A DNA stretch of 9,551 nucleotides from positions 1-9,551 of the forward strand of contig CACVAR010000035.1 of NCBI GenBank assembly GCA_902727905.1. The letters run 5' to 3'. Shown piece by piece: positions 1 to 6,967 of this stretch; positions within the stretch are counted from its first letter, which is position 1, and each line of letters opens with the position of its first letter. The position numbers and the translations under genes were made by a program. The DNA is from an uncultured Sulfurovum sp. Its GTDB lineage: Bacteria; Campylobacterota; Campylobacteria; Campylobacterales; Sulfurovaceae. Under the pieces are notes generated by a model that did not search any database, had not been told where the DNA came from, and worked only from the letters and a program-made list of their open reading frames with translations.

Positions 1-500
1 TATTGTACAGCTAAAGCTGTAAGAAATGAAAAGTTTCCAAGGCTATCATGTCTATAGAGTTGTGCATCAACTTCCGTTCCTTTATGCTTGTCTGATACAT
101 CACCCAATACTGTTAAGCGTGAGTTAAAGCCGTAAGTAAGAGGAACATCAAGTGTAAGACCTAACTCAATGCTTTTGTCTAAATTTAGTTGATCTGAGTA
201 TTGTTGTGTACGGTAATTCCCTGTTGCTAGTAAACTATAAGAAGGAGAAGTATAGAGTGGGTAGTGGACTCTATTGGCTTCTATTTGAAGCGCTCCCAAA
301 CTACCAAATATATAGGGTGAAAGGCTTGTTTCTGTATCAGCATTATGATAGTTAGTGTCTAAGTTACCTATGCCCACACCCCAAGTACCTTTAAAATGAT
401 TTAAAAAGTTTTCAGCTGATGAGAATGTACTGAGACTAAGAAGTAGTAAGAGTGAAGTAGTGCTAGATTTTAGAAAAGAGTTTTGAGTTTTTAAATACAT
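1..500 (-). CDS. MipA/OmpV-family outer-membrane protein, N-terminal part (truncated by window edge)
   Basis: This is an open frame of 166 codons running off the left edge, so the C-terminus is missing. ATG is at 500-498, preceded by a modest AAAGGT ribosome-binding site. The first 29 residues look like a Sec signal peptide: lysines at 4 and 11, a leucine-rich core (about 17-24), and a likely cleavage after S-S-A29. The mature part alternates polar and hydrophobic residues as in beta-barrels. It has features I associate with MipA/OmpV (MltA-interacting protein): an early GVGIGN segment, a stretch ending in LATGNYR, then SIELGLTLDVPL and DVSDKHKGTEV. The family consists of outer-membrane barrels; in E. 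coli MipA links the murein hydrolase MltA to a penicillin-binding protein, but that role cannot be assumed here. It lies 89 bases beyond trpE and probably has its own promoter. The family call rests on recalled motif similarity; another small barrel family is possible. Confidence 0.72.
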   Translation of the reverse strand, partial: MYLKTQNSFLKSSTTSLLLLLSLSTFSSAENFLNHFKGTWGVGIGNLDTNYHNADTETSLSPYIFGSLGALQIEANRVHYPLYTSPSYSLLATGNYRTQQYSDQLNLDKSIELGLTLDVPLTYGFNSRLTVLGDVSDKHKGTEVDAQLYRHDSLGNFSFLTALAVQ

Positions 501-589
501 AGAAATATTACCTTTATATAAGATTTAGATTAATAATATCTTATGAATGTGTATGTTCTATGTAGTTTTTATTTGTTGTAATTTAAAAG

Positions 590-1999
590 TTATGGAAGTT
601 TTTCCATGTCTTTTATAGTGGCTAATAATGCACCCAGTTTATTTTTAACCTCTAGGTACTCTAATTCTGGAACAGAATCAGCCACAACACCACCACCAGC
701 TTGAAGCGTAATAGAGTCAGGTTTTATGAGAGAAGTTCTAATAGCTATAGAAGAGTCCATTTCGCCATTAAAAGAGAAGTACCCAACTGAACCAGAGTAA
801 AAACCACGTTTTAAACCCTCATAACTTGCAATGAGTTCCATTGCACGGATTTTAGGTGCACCAGTCATCGTTCCTGCTGTAAAGGTGGCTCTAAAAAGGT
901 CAAACATGTCTTTGTCATCAGCAATGATTGCTTCGACATCTGAAACCATATGCATGACATGAGAATAACGTTCTACACGCATCATATCTGTTACTTTTAC
1001 AGTACCAGTTTTAGCAACACGTCCAACATCATTTCTTCCTAAGTCAATGAGCATAAGATGCTCAGCACACTCTTTAGGGTCATTTAACATCTCAATTTCA
1101 AGTTCTTTATCACGAGCTTTGTTTTTACCACGTTTTCTTGTCCCTGCAATAGGACGTAGAAGAATTTCATTATTTGAAAGCCGTACCATAACCTCAGGAG
1201 AAGAGCCAGCAATAGAGAACTCTTCATAATCAAGTAAAAAGAGATAAGGTGAAGGGTTCTTGGAACGTAAAAGTCTGTAAAAAGAGAGAGGGTCAATCTC
1301 TCCTTTTTGTGTGTAACGATTGGCTAAAAGAATTTGAAAAACGTCACCTGAACGAATCATCTCTTTAGATTCATCAACCAATTTCTTATAACGTTCTTCT
1401 TCAATGGAAAAACTTCCTTCACCATCAAGTTTAGCTGCTTTAAGCTTTTGAGGAGTGCAAGGCTGATTTAAAATTTTTTCTATCTTATCTACAGCTAACT
1501 CATACTTTTCATCATTTTGAATAATAGTTAAAATAGAATTTTTATGAGAATATGCCAAAATGATTGAAGGACGAACCAAGTCTAAGTCAGGAGTATTTAA
1601 TGGGTCATATAAGTTATCCATACTCTCTTTGAGGGTTGGTTCAAAGACTTTAACCATGTCATAGCCAATAAACCCAATAAATCCATCCACGAATGAGAAG
1701 CCAACTTCTTCTACTGTTTCTTGGTATTTCTTTTGGTCTAGGTTTTGATAATAAGTTTGTAGGAAATTAAAAGGGTCGTTTTCTAGTTCTTCAACTTGAC
1801 CCTTTTGGTTACTATAGGTTGTTGTGTTGTCTTTGTATCTAAGACGTTCTTGCGCACCAATAGTGATAAAACTATAACTACCTTCAACTGTTGTCACAAC
1901 AGATTCAAAGAGCATGGTGACTTCATCTTTGAAAAGCTCTTTTATTTTTCCATATACGGAAACGGGGGTGAGTTGATCAAAGAGAAGTTGTTTTATCAT
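590..1999 (-). CDS. trpE: Anthranilate synthase component I
   Basis: Catalyses chorismate plus ammonia (from the glutamine amidotransferase subunit TrpG) to anthranilate, the first committed step of tryptophan synthesis in the cytosol. The 469-residue protein has the usual length and two-part layout. The N-terminal region carries LFES (30-33), the counterpart of the LLES tryptophan feedback-binding element, followed by GSYSFI. The chorismate-binding domain (about 200-465) shows SGDVFQILLANR (217-228), PIAGTRKRG (283-291), DLGRNDVGRV (319-328), ERYSHVMH (343-350), TAGTMTGAPK (374-383) and GGGVVADS (435-442). Alanine in PIAGT, where aminodeoxychorismate synthase PabB of the E. coli type has lysine (PIKGT), favours TrpE over PabB. 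ATG at 1999 lies 4 nt after the SPOR-gene stop, so the two are probably co-transcribed. No other trp gene is present and I see no leader peptide or attenuator upstream. Confidence 0.93.
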   Translation of the reverse strand: MIKQLLFDQLTPVSVYGKIKELFKDEVTMLFESVVTTVEGSYSFITIGAQERLRYKDNTTTYSNQKGQVEELENDPFNFLQTYYQNLDQKKYQETVEEVGFSFVDGFIGFIGYDMVKVFEPTLKESMDNLYDPLNTPDLDLVRPSIILAYSHKNSILTIIQNDEKYELAVDKIEKILNQPCTPQKLKAAKLDGEGSFSIEEERYKKLVDESKEMIRSGDVFQILLANRYTQKGEIDPLSFYRLLRSKNPSPYLFLLDYEEFSIAGSSPEVMVRLSNNEILLRPIAGTRKRGKNKARDKELEIEMLNDPKECAEHLMLIDLGRNDVGRVAKTGTVKVTDMMRVERYSHVMHMVSDVEAIIADDKDMFDLFRATFTAGTMTGAPKIRAMELIASYEGLKRGFYSGSVGYFSFNGEMDSSIAIRTSLIKPDSITLQAGGGVVADSVPELEYLEVKNKLGALLATIKDMEKLP

Positions 2000-2003
2000 T
2001 TAT

Positions 2004-2789
2004 CTATTTTGCCTTTGTTATATATGCACCTGATAGTATATTTGCTTTTACTTTAGCTAGTTGAGCCTTGGCTTGATTCTGACTAAAGAAAGGACCTACT
2101 AAAACACGTGTTAAAGTTTTATCATCTTCTACCTTAACAAGAGAATAGTTGAAGTTATTCTTTTTAATTTTTGCAACAATATTCGCAGAGTTTCTGTATG
2201 TACCTACTTTAATGTAATAACTATTGCTAACAGCTTTTTGCTTCCCACCGATGTACGTTGGATTTTTTGAGCTTGTTGTACTAGCAGTATTTTTTTTAGG
2301 TTCTGTTTGACTAATGTACTCTTTTTTAGGTTGAGTTGTAGTTTTTTTGTCAGCAATATTTTTTGTTGCTGTAGGTGTTTTTTTTGGAGTGTTACTTGTC
2401 TCTTTAGGAGCTGTATTCTTTTTAGGCTCTTTATAAGTTTTAATCTCTTTAGGCTGATGTGTACTTAAAGGTGTTTTAATCACAGAAGTTAAGTTTCTAT
2501 CTTTAATTAGAGGACTAATTGTAGGTACAGTTGTTTCACTTTCTTTTGTTGTTTCTGTTGTGTTAGTATCTGCTACTGTCTCTGCTGTAGTATCCGTTAG
2601 TTCAACATTTGAGCTATTTGCATCAATTTTAGCACCTTCATCCGTACTTAAAATTAGTTTAGTGATTACAACTGAAATTACTAAGATTATAAATAGTAAA
2701 GCCAATAGTGTAAGAATATTTTTTAAAGGGGTTTTCTTTGGACTGTCTAAGTCATCGATTTTGATGTCGTGTAGGTTTTTATCTGCCAT
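2004..2789 (-). CDS. SPOR-domain, single-pass inner-membrane protein
   Basis: A 261-residue protein with the classic layout of FtsN/DedD-like division-site proteins: a short cytoplasmic tail (1-23, charged), one membrane helix (about 24-47), a long periplasmic linker rich in Thr, Lys and Pro (about 50-185), and a C-terminal SPOR domain (about 189-261, starting SYYIKVGTY and including TRVLVGPF). SPOR domains bind glycan strands stripped of stem peptides, which places these proteins at sites of septal peptidoglycan turnover. The linker contains EPKKNTA twice (121-127 and 163-169) and further KK-rich variants. ATG at 2789 has a GGAG site 10 nt upstream (2800-2803). A promoter-like TATACT lies further up. 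trpE follows after 4 nt. A SPOR gene next to glyA/DUF1882 is, as I recall, also found in Campylobacter (Cj0404). The exact role (FtsN-like or otherwise) is not shown by the sequence. Confidence 0.85.
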   Translation of the reverse strand: MADKNLHDIKIDDLDSPKKTPLKNILTLLALLFIILVISVVITKLILSTDEGAKIDANSSNVELTDTTAETVADTNTTETTKESETTVPTISPLIKDRNLTSVIKTPLSTHQPKEIKTYKEPKKNTAPKETSNTPKKTPTATKNIADKKTTTQPKKEYISQTEPKKNTASTTSSKNPTYIGGKQKAVSNSYYIKVGTYRNSANIVAKIKKNNFNYSLVKVEDDKTLTRVLVGPFFSQNQAKAQLAKVKANILSGAYITKAK

Positions 2790-2816
2790 TGGTTAGGATC
2801 TCCATTTTTTAAACAG

Positions 2817-2822
2817 AGTATA
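2817..2822 (-). promoter_or_regulatory. Candidate -10 box for the SPOR-trpE unit
   Basis: On the minus strand TATACT is preceded by TG plus one base (an extended -10) and by a T-rich run, and lies 27 nt before the SPOR-gene ATG. This matches the usual housekeeping promoter style of Campylobacterota, where -35 boxes are weak. It sits in the 63-bp gap after the DUF1882 gene. Inferred by eye. Confidence 0.55.
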
Positions 2823-2852
2823 ACACAAAAAAGATGGTTTTGTATAGAATTA

Positions 2853-3353
2853 TTATACTTTTTGAGTGGGTAGGGTAATAATATTAAAGTTTTTTGGTAA
2901 ATGTTTGTTGGGATAAATCTTATAACTGTTTTTAGATTTAAGTTGTAAAAGATGTTTGATATTTTCAACCTCTTTATAGGCTTCTGTCAATACAGTCTGT
3001 TTGCTTGGTATAAATAGTTGAAAGAGATTTTTTGAATGATGTTTATAAGCCTGAAAATTTTGAATATCTAAAGTTTTTAGTAAGTGTTTTACTAAAGAGT
3101 AAAAAGCACTCCAATCATCTTGCTGATATTCAATGACAATATAGTCAACAAAGTTATTGTTAACCAAGGGTACAGCTAGAGAGGTCGTATTGTTGTGATG
3201 TTGTTCTAGTAAAATAGGGCTAATAGGAGCAGCATGTTTTTCAAACTTACTATAAAAAGTACGATTGTTGAAAGTAAGCCTTTCAACAATCGATTTTTGT
3301 TCTATGTAAAAGTGGTCGGTAGTAAATACTAAGTCTAGCAACTCTATTTTCAA
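2853..3353 (-). CDS. DUF1882-family protein of unknown function
   Basis: A 166-residue, probably soluble protein without a signal peptide or membrane helix. The N-terminal half (MKIELLDLVFTTDHFYI...) and its position directly after glyA match my memory of the small Campylobacterota family DUF1882 (H. pylori HP0184, C. jejuni Cj0403), whose function I do not know. The C-terminal part (about 110-166) is rich in Lys, His and Asn with no motif I recognise. The start is TTG at 3353-3351: the frame runs back through six further codons to the glyA TAG stop with no ATG or GTG, and the first 20 residues read well as protein. No strong Shine-Dalgarno sequence is visible (only A/G-rich AGAAAGCAAAGAA), so expression may depend on translational coupling to glyA, whose stop lies 18 nt upstream. 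Family membership is recalled, not searched. Confidence 0.75.
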   Translation of the reverse strand: MKIELLDLVFTTDHFYIEQKSIVERLTFNNRTFYSKFEKHAAPISPILLEQHHNNTTSLAVPLVNNNFVDYIVIEYQQDDWSAFYSLVKHLLKTLDIQNFQAYKHHSKNLFQLFIPSKQTVLTEAYKEVENIKHLLQLKSKNSYKIYPNKHLPKNFNIITLPTQKV

Positions 3354-3371
3354 GATTAGATTCTTTGCTTT

Positions 3372-4622
3372 CTAGTAAATGGCTTTGTCATAAATAACAA
3401 ATCCAGAAGCAAGCTCTTTCATCTCATCTTTAATTTTTGCATGTAGTGCTGCATCTTCTACATTATCCAGTACATCGGCAATTTTGTTAGAGATAATCTC
3501 AAATTCTGCTTCTTTCATACCTCTACTAGTAAGTGCAGCAGCACCAATACGAATACCTGAAGTTACAAATGGACTTCTTGTTTCACCTGGAACGGTGTTT
3601 TTGTTTACAGTAATACCAGCTGCCCCAAGCGCTGCATCAGCATCTTTTCCTGAGAACTCTTTGTTTAGGAATGAAACCAATACCAAGTGGTTGTCTGTAC
3701 CGTTACTTACAAGGTCATAACCTCTTTCAACAAGTACCTTAGCCAATACTTTAGTATTTGCTTTTACTTGTTTGGCATAGGCTTTCCACTCATCTGAAAG
3801 GTTGTATTTGAAACCAACAGCTTTCGCAGCTATAACATGTACCAGTGGACCACCTTGTAATCCAGGGAAGATAGCCGAGTTTACTTTTTTAGCAATTGCT
3901 TCATCGTTAGTCATAATCATACCACCACGAGGTCCAGCCAATGTTTTGTGTGTTGTTGTTGTTACAACATCAGCATAAGGGAATGGACTCATATGCTCAT
4001 CAGCACAAACCAAACCAGCAATGTGTGCAATGTCAGCAAATAAAATAGCACCAACTTCATCAGCAATATCTCTAAACTTTTTAAAGTCAATCTCACGCGC
4101 ATAAGCAGAAGCACCACACACAATGATTTTAGGTTGAACAATTTTTGCAATTTCAAGTACTTTGTCGTAGTTGATGTAACCATCCATCTCTACACCATAG
4201 GTGAAACTTTGGTAGTTTTTACCTGAAAAACTTGGTTTTGAACCATGCGTTAAGTGACCACCATGAGAAAGATCCATCCCTAAGATTTTATCGTAAGGCT
4301 TAAGCAATGCAGCATAAACAGCACCATTTGCTTGGCTTCCTGAGTGTGGTTGAACGTTTGCGTAGTTACAGTTAAAAAGTTTACAAGCTCTATCAATAGC
4401 CAGTTGTTCTACTGTATCTGCATGTTCACATCCACCGTAGTAACGTTTATATGGGTAACCTTCTGCATACTTGTTTGTAAATACTGAACCCATAGCTTCC
4501 ATAACAGCTGGAATAGTAAAGTTTTCAGAAGCAATCATCTCTAAGTGGTCAGTTTGTCTATCTCTCTCTTGGTTGATGGCTTCAAAAATTTCTGGGTCAA
4601 ATGTTTCCATAGAATAACTCAT
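3372..4622 (-). CDS. glyA: Serine hydroxymethyltransferase
   Basis: PLP-dependent enzyme that interconverts serine plus tetrahydrofolate with glycine plus 5,10-methylene-tetrahydrofolate, the main source of one-carbon units. The 416-residue length is typical. Family motifs run in order: HLEMIASENF (26-35), NKYAEGYP (50-57) with RYYGGC (60-65), QPHSGSQAN (91-99), DLSHGGHLTHG (117-127), DIAHIAGLV (197-205), the PLP-lysine segment TTTTHKTLAGPRGG with Lys226, GLQGGPL (254-260), and near the C-terminus NKNTVPGE and TSGIRIG. No key residue is missing. ATG at 4622 is chosen over the ATG four codons later because AAGGA (4631-4635) lies 8 nt upstream of the former. It follows lysS after a 125-bp gap filled with inverted repeats and is followed at once by the DUF1882 gene. 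Confidence 0.97.
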   Translation of the reverse strand: MSYSMETFDPEIFEAINQERDRQTDHLEMIASENFTIPAVMEAMGSVFTNKYAEGYPYKRYYGGCEHADTVEQLAIDRACKLFNCNYANVQPHSGSQANGAVYAALLKPYDKILGMDLSHGGHLTHGSKPSFSGKNYQSFTYGVEMDGYINYDKVLEIAKIVQPKIIVCGASAYAREIDFKKFRDIADEVGAILFADIAHIAGLVCADEHMSPFPYADVVTTTTHKTLAGPRGGMIMTNDEAIAKKVNSAIFPGLQGGPLVHVIAAKAVGFKYNLSDEWKAYAKQVKANTKVLAKVLVERGYDLVSNGTDNHLVLVSFLNKEFSGKDADAALGAAGITVNKNTVPGETRSPFVTSGIRIGAAALTSRGMKEAEFEIISNKIADVLDNVEDAALHAKIKDEMKELASGFVIYDKAIY

Positions 4623-4660
4623 GGGGTCTTTCCTTTTGGCTTTTAGGATTTAATGATGTA

Positions 4661-4666
4661 TTTATA
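4661..4666 (-). promoter_or_regulatory. glyA: Candidate -10 box for glyA
   Basis: On the minus strand TATAAA occurs in the context TTGATATAAATAC, 38 nt before the glyA ATG. It is preceded by AT-rich DNA that contains a perfect inverted repeat. The surroundings are so AT-rich that other hexamers could serve equally well. Confidence 0.35.
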
Positions 4667-4670
4667 TCAA

Positions 4671-4708
4671 ATTTAATATAAGAATACCTTAATACTTTTA
4701 TATTAAAT
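4671..4708. repeat. Perfect 11-bp inverted repeat upstream of glyA
   Basis: ATTTAATATAA (4671-4681) and its exact reverse complement TTATATTAAAT (4698-4708) flank a 16-nt spacer. The arms are entirely A/T, so chance or curved promoter DNA is possible. They lie just upstream of the candidate glyA -10 box, which would suit an operator or an UP-like element. Confidence 0.6.
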
Positions 4709-4711
4709 CTG

Positions 4712-4739
4712 TATAGATACGTATAATAACGTATCTATA
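4712..4739. repeat. Perfect 11-bp inverted repeat (stem-loop) just after lysS
   Basis: TATAGATACGT (4712-4722) and ACGTATCTATA (4729-4739) are exact reverse complements around a 6-nt ATAATA loop. On the lysS transcript the hairpin begins 8 nt after the stop codon, the place expected for a terminator or a 3'-end stabilising structure. No U-tract follows, so it is not a textbook intrinsic terminator. The symmetric core with ACGT could also be a protein-binding operator for glyA. Confidence 0.65.
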
Positions 4740-4747
4740 GTTACTGT

Positions 4748-6400
4748 TTAAGTTCGTTCAGAAGCACGTTGTTTACAAGCATTACCATCGATACAGAACA
4801 TACCTTTACCTTTTTTAGCAGGTTTTAGCTCTTCTGCGACTTCATGACCACATTTTTTACATTTATTTGCATCTGAAACAATAGCTGCTTCAACTACAGG
4901 TGCTTCTGGTCTCATGGCTGGGAATAGAAGTACATCACGAATGGTTTGTTGATTGGTCAGCATCATAATAAGACGGTCAATTCCAATTCCTTCACCAGCT
5001 GTTGGTGTCATACCGTAGCTGAGTGCTTTAACAAAGTCGGTATCCATGTGCATGGCTTCATCATCACCAGTTAACTCTTTAGCATCAACTTGAGCTTGGA
5101 ATCGGTTAAATTGGTCAATAGGGTCATTAAGCTCTGAGAATCCGTTTGCAAGTTCAGCACCAGCAACAAAAAATTCAAAACGTTCTGCTATCTCTGGATT
5201 TGCATCTGATCTTCTTGCAAGAGGAGAGATGTCTACTGGATAGTCTGTAATGAATGTTGGGTTAATGAGTTTTGCTTCAACGAACTCATCAAAAAGTTCA
5301 GCTTGAACGTAACCGATTGTCCAGTTATCATCATTTTTAAGATTGTTCTCTTTTAAGAAGGCTAAACCTTTGTCTCTATCTTCAGCAATTCCTCTTGGTA
5401 CACCACCAATGTTAACAATAGAGTCAATCCATGTAACACGTGCAAATGGTGTAGAGAAATCAACTTCATGTTCTCCATAGGGAAGTTTTCTGTCTAGGTC
5501 TAAAGTATCAAATAAGTAATCAAATAACTCTTCAGTTACTTCCATTAGTTCAATGTAGGTTTTGTAGGCCCAGTAAAACTCAATAACGGTAAACTCAGGG
5601 TTATGTGTTGCATCAATCCCTTCATTTCTAAAGTTTTTACCAATTTCAAATACAGCGTCCATACCACCAGTGATAAGTTTTTTAAGGTAAAGCTCGGGAG
5701 CAATTCTTAAAAATCTGTCTACGCCTAAAGCATTATGATGAGTTGTAAATGGTTTAGCATTGGCTCCACCTAAAATAGGGTGCATCATTGGTGTCTCAAC
5801 TTCTAAGAAACCTTTGTCTTCAAAGAATCTTCTGATTCCTGAAACAATTTTAGAACGCAGTTTAAAACGTTTGGTGACTTCTGCATCCATAATCATGTCT
5901 AGGTAACGTTGACGGTATTTTATCTCTTGGTCTTGAATACCATGGAATTTTTCAGGTAATGGAGAAATGGCTTTTGTTACAAGATTTACTTCTAAACAAT
6001 GTAAGGTAAGTTCTCCTGTACCTGTTACAAAAGGGTAACCTTGAACTTCAATAATATCACCAACTTCAAAAAGCTTTTTTACCACATCGTTGTAGTAACC
6101 TTCTGGTAAATCGTCACGGTTAAAGTAGACCTGTACGAGTCCATCTTCATCTTCTATTTTAGCAAAAGCTGCTTTTCCCATAATTCTTACAAATTTAAGA
6201 CGACCTGTTAATCGGTATGACTTAGTTTTGTCTTGTTTCATTTCATCAGTTTCAATGTCATGAACGTAAGCACATTCACTTAAGAATTGAGAAGAGAGCG
6301 TTCCCTTTTTGACTTGGTTAGGGTAAGGATTAATTCCTTTTTCTCTTAGTGTTTCTGTTTTTTTGATTCGCTCTTGAATATATTGGTTGTTAAATATCAA
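4748..6400 (-). CDS. lysS: Lysyl-tRNA synthetase (class II) with C-terminal zinc-ribbon-like tail
   Basis: Charges tRNA-Lys with lysine using ATP. The N-terminal OB-fold anticodon-binding domain spans about 60-150 (RLTGRLKFVRIMGKAAFAKI, VQVYFNR). The class II catalytic core follows: motif 1 around 186-210 (RRFFEDKGFLEVETP), motif 2 FEIGKNFRNEG to HNPEF (251-270), and motif 3 GEGIGIDRL (469-477). The core ends at LLFPAMRPE (about 491-499), where bacterial enzymes normally stop at about 500 residues. Here a further 51 residues follow, with Cys514, Cys517, Cys536 and Cys542 (CX2C-X18-CX5C), resembling the zinc finger at the C-terminus of IleRS. The start is TTG at 6400-6398, supported by AGGAG 5 nt upstream; no in-frame ATG lies near. 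It follows fur after 98 bp with a stem-loop between, and glyA comes next. The synthetase call is secure; zinc binding by the tail is inferred. Confidence 0.97.
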   Translation of the reverse strand: MIFNNQYIQERIKKTETLREKGINPYPNQVKKGTLSSQFLSECAYVHDIETDEMKQDKTKSYRLTGRLKFVRIMGKAAFAKIEDEDGLVQVYFNRDDLPEGYYNDVVKKLFEVGDIIEVQGYPFVTGTGELTLHCLEVNLVTKAISPLPEKFHGIQDQEIKYRQRYLDMIMDAEVTKRFKLRSKIVSGIRRFFEDKGFLEVETPMMHPILGGANAKPFTTHHNALGVDRFLRIAPELYLKKLITGGMDAVFEIGKNFRNEGIDATHNPEFTVIEFYWAYKTYIELMEVTEELFDYLFDTLDLDRKLPYGEHEVDFSTPFARVTWIDSIVNIGGVPRGIAEDRDKGLAFLKENNLKNDDNWTIGYVQAELFDEFVEAKLINPTFITDYPVDISPLARRSDANPEIAERFEFFVAGAELANGFSELNDPIDQFNRFQAQVDAKELTGDDEAMHMDTDFVKALSYGMTPTAGEGIGIDRLIMMLTNQQTIRDVLLFPAMRPEAPVVEAAIVSDANKCKKCGHEVAEELKPAKKGKGMFCIDGNACKQRASERT

Positions 6401-6405
6401 GGTCT

Positions 6406-6410
6406 CTCCT
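6406..6410 (-). promoter_or_regulatory. lysS: Ribosome-binding site fixing the TTG start of lysS
   Basis: On the minus strand AGGAG (within CAGGAGAGACC) ends 5 nt before the TTG at 6400-6398. Its strength and spacing justify a rare TTG start over any internal codon. Confidence 0.75.
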
Positions 6411-6463
6411 GAGGTATGTTTAGTTTAGTTAAGTTGCTATGTTTGTTGATTGGTTTTAGACTG

Positions 6464-6484
6464 ACAAGCTTTTTAGAAGCTTGT
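6464..6484. repeat. Stem-loop between fur and lysS (possible weak terminator)
   Basis: ACAAGCTT (6464-6471) pairs exactly with AAGCTTGT (6477-6484) around a 5-nt loop. On the minus strand it begins 14 nt after the fur stop, as a fur terminator would, but no U-tract follows it. It could instead act as an RNA processing site or partial attenuator in the leader of lysS. No convincing TATAAT-like box is seen between it and lysS, which suggests that some transcription reads through from fur. Confidence 0.5.
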
Positions 6485-6498
6485 TGTTTTGGGGAGGG

Positions 6499-6954
6499 TT
6501 ACCCTTTCGAAATACAAGTCGAACAGGTACCCGTAATCTTCATAACATGATCACTCATCTTAAAGTTGAACTTTTTAGCAATCTCTTCTTGACGTCTTTC
6601 AATTGTCTCGTCATAGAACTCTTCAATGTTTCCACATTTGACACAGACTAGGTGGTCATGATGCTTTTTAAGTCCAAATTCATATTTTTTACCTTGCGTA
6701 CCAAATGAAATTGAACTTACAATTTCTGCATCTTCGAGTAGTGTAAGTGTACGATAAACTGTTGCAATACCAAGTTTAACTTCTGGGTAAGACTCTTTAA
6801 TTAAGTTATAAATGTCTTCTGGTGTAAAGTGACCATCATTATCATAGATGACTTTAAGGATAAGCTCACGTTGAGTTGTGTACTTGAGGTTATTAGATTT
6901 TAATAACTTTTTAAAGTTCTCTAGTACATCATCATATGATATGGTGTTTGTCAT
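6499..6954 (-). CDS. fur: Ferric uptake regulator, Fur family
   Basis: Cytosolic metal-sensing repressor that, with Fe(II), binds operators of iron-uptake genes as a dimer. The 151-residue length is typical. The N-terminal winged helix carries TTQRE (26-30), HFTPEDIYNLI (42-52) and the recognition region GIATVYRTLTLLEDAEIV (62-79). The dimerisation/metal domain has HHDH (98-101), the structural zinc cysteines CVKC (C104, C107) and CSTC (C144, C147), and His136. It closely resembles remembered C. jejuni Fur (GIATVYRTLNLLE, SISFG, GKKYE, HHDH), so Fur is preferred over PerR or Zur. ATG at 6954 is preceded by AGGGA with 8-nt spacing. The cvpA stop lies 13 nt upstream, so the two are probably one transcript, perhaps continuing into lysS. 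Confidence 0.93.
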   Translation of the reverse strand: MTNTISYDDVLENFKKLLKSNNLKYTTQRELILKVIYDNDGHFTPEDIYNLIKESYPEVKLGIATVYRTLTLLEDAEIVSSISFGTQGKKYEFGLKKHHDHLVCVKCGNIEEFYDETIERRQEEIAKKFNFKMSDHVMKITGTCSTCISKG

Positions 6955-6967
6955 CTTTACTGTCCCT

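Noticed and set aside
501..589. Terminator after trpE
   Set aside because: No hairpin with a T-tract could be found in this AT-rich 89-bp gap, and no single -10 box for the MipA-like gene stands out.
1047..1229. Plus-strand frames inside trpE (also those at 1796-2056, 2560-2796, 3484-3720, 7347-7589 and 8108-8296)
   Set aside because: All lie antisense to well-supported genes, have Ser- and Ile-rich products typical of shadow frames, and lack ribosome-binding sites that I can see.
590..1999. PabB (aminodeoxychorismate synthase) instead of TrpE
   Set aside because: The motif reads PIAGT rather than the lysine-bearing PIKGT of E. coli-type PabB, and overall motifs are those of TrpE.
2000..2100. 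Tryptophan attenuator or leader peptide before trpE
   Set aside because: trpE starts 4 nt after the SPOR gene; there is no room for a leader and no run of Trp codons.
2747..2968. A 73-codon minus-strand frame over the SPOR/DUF1882 junction
   Set aside because: It overlaps the end of the DUF1882 gene, the SPOR promoter box and the SPOR start in another frame, and its product resembles no protein I know.
6401..6498. T-box or lysine riboswitch ahead of lysS
   Set aside because: The gap is only 98 nt, with one simple stem-loop and no T-box consensus or multi-helix lysine-riboswitch core.
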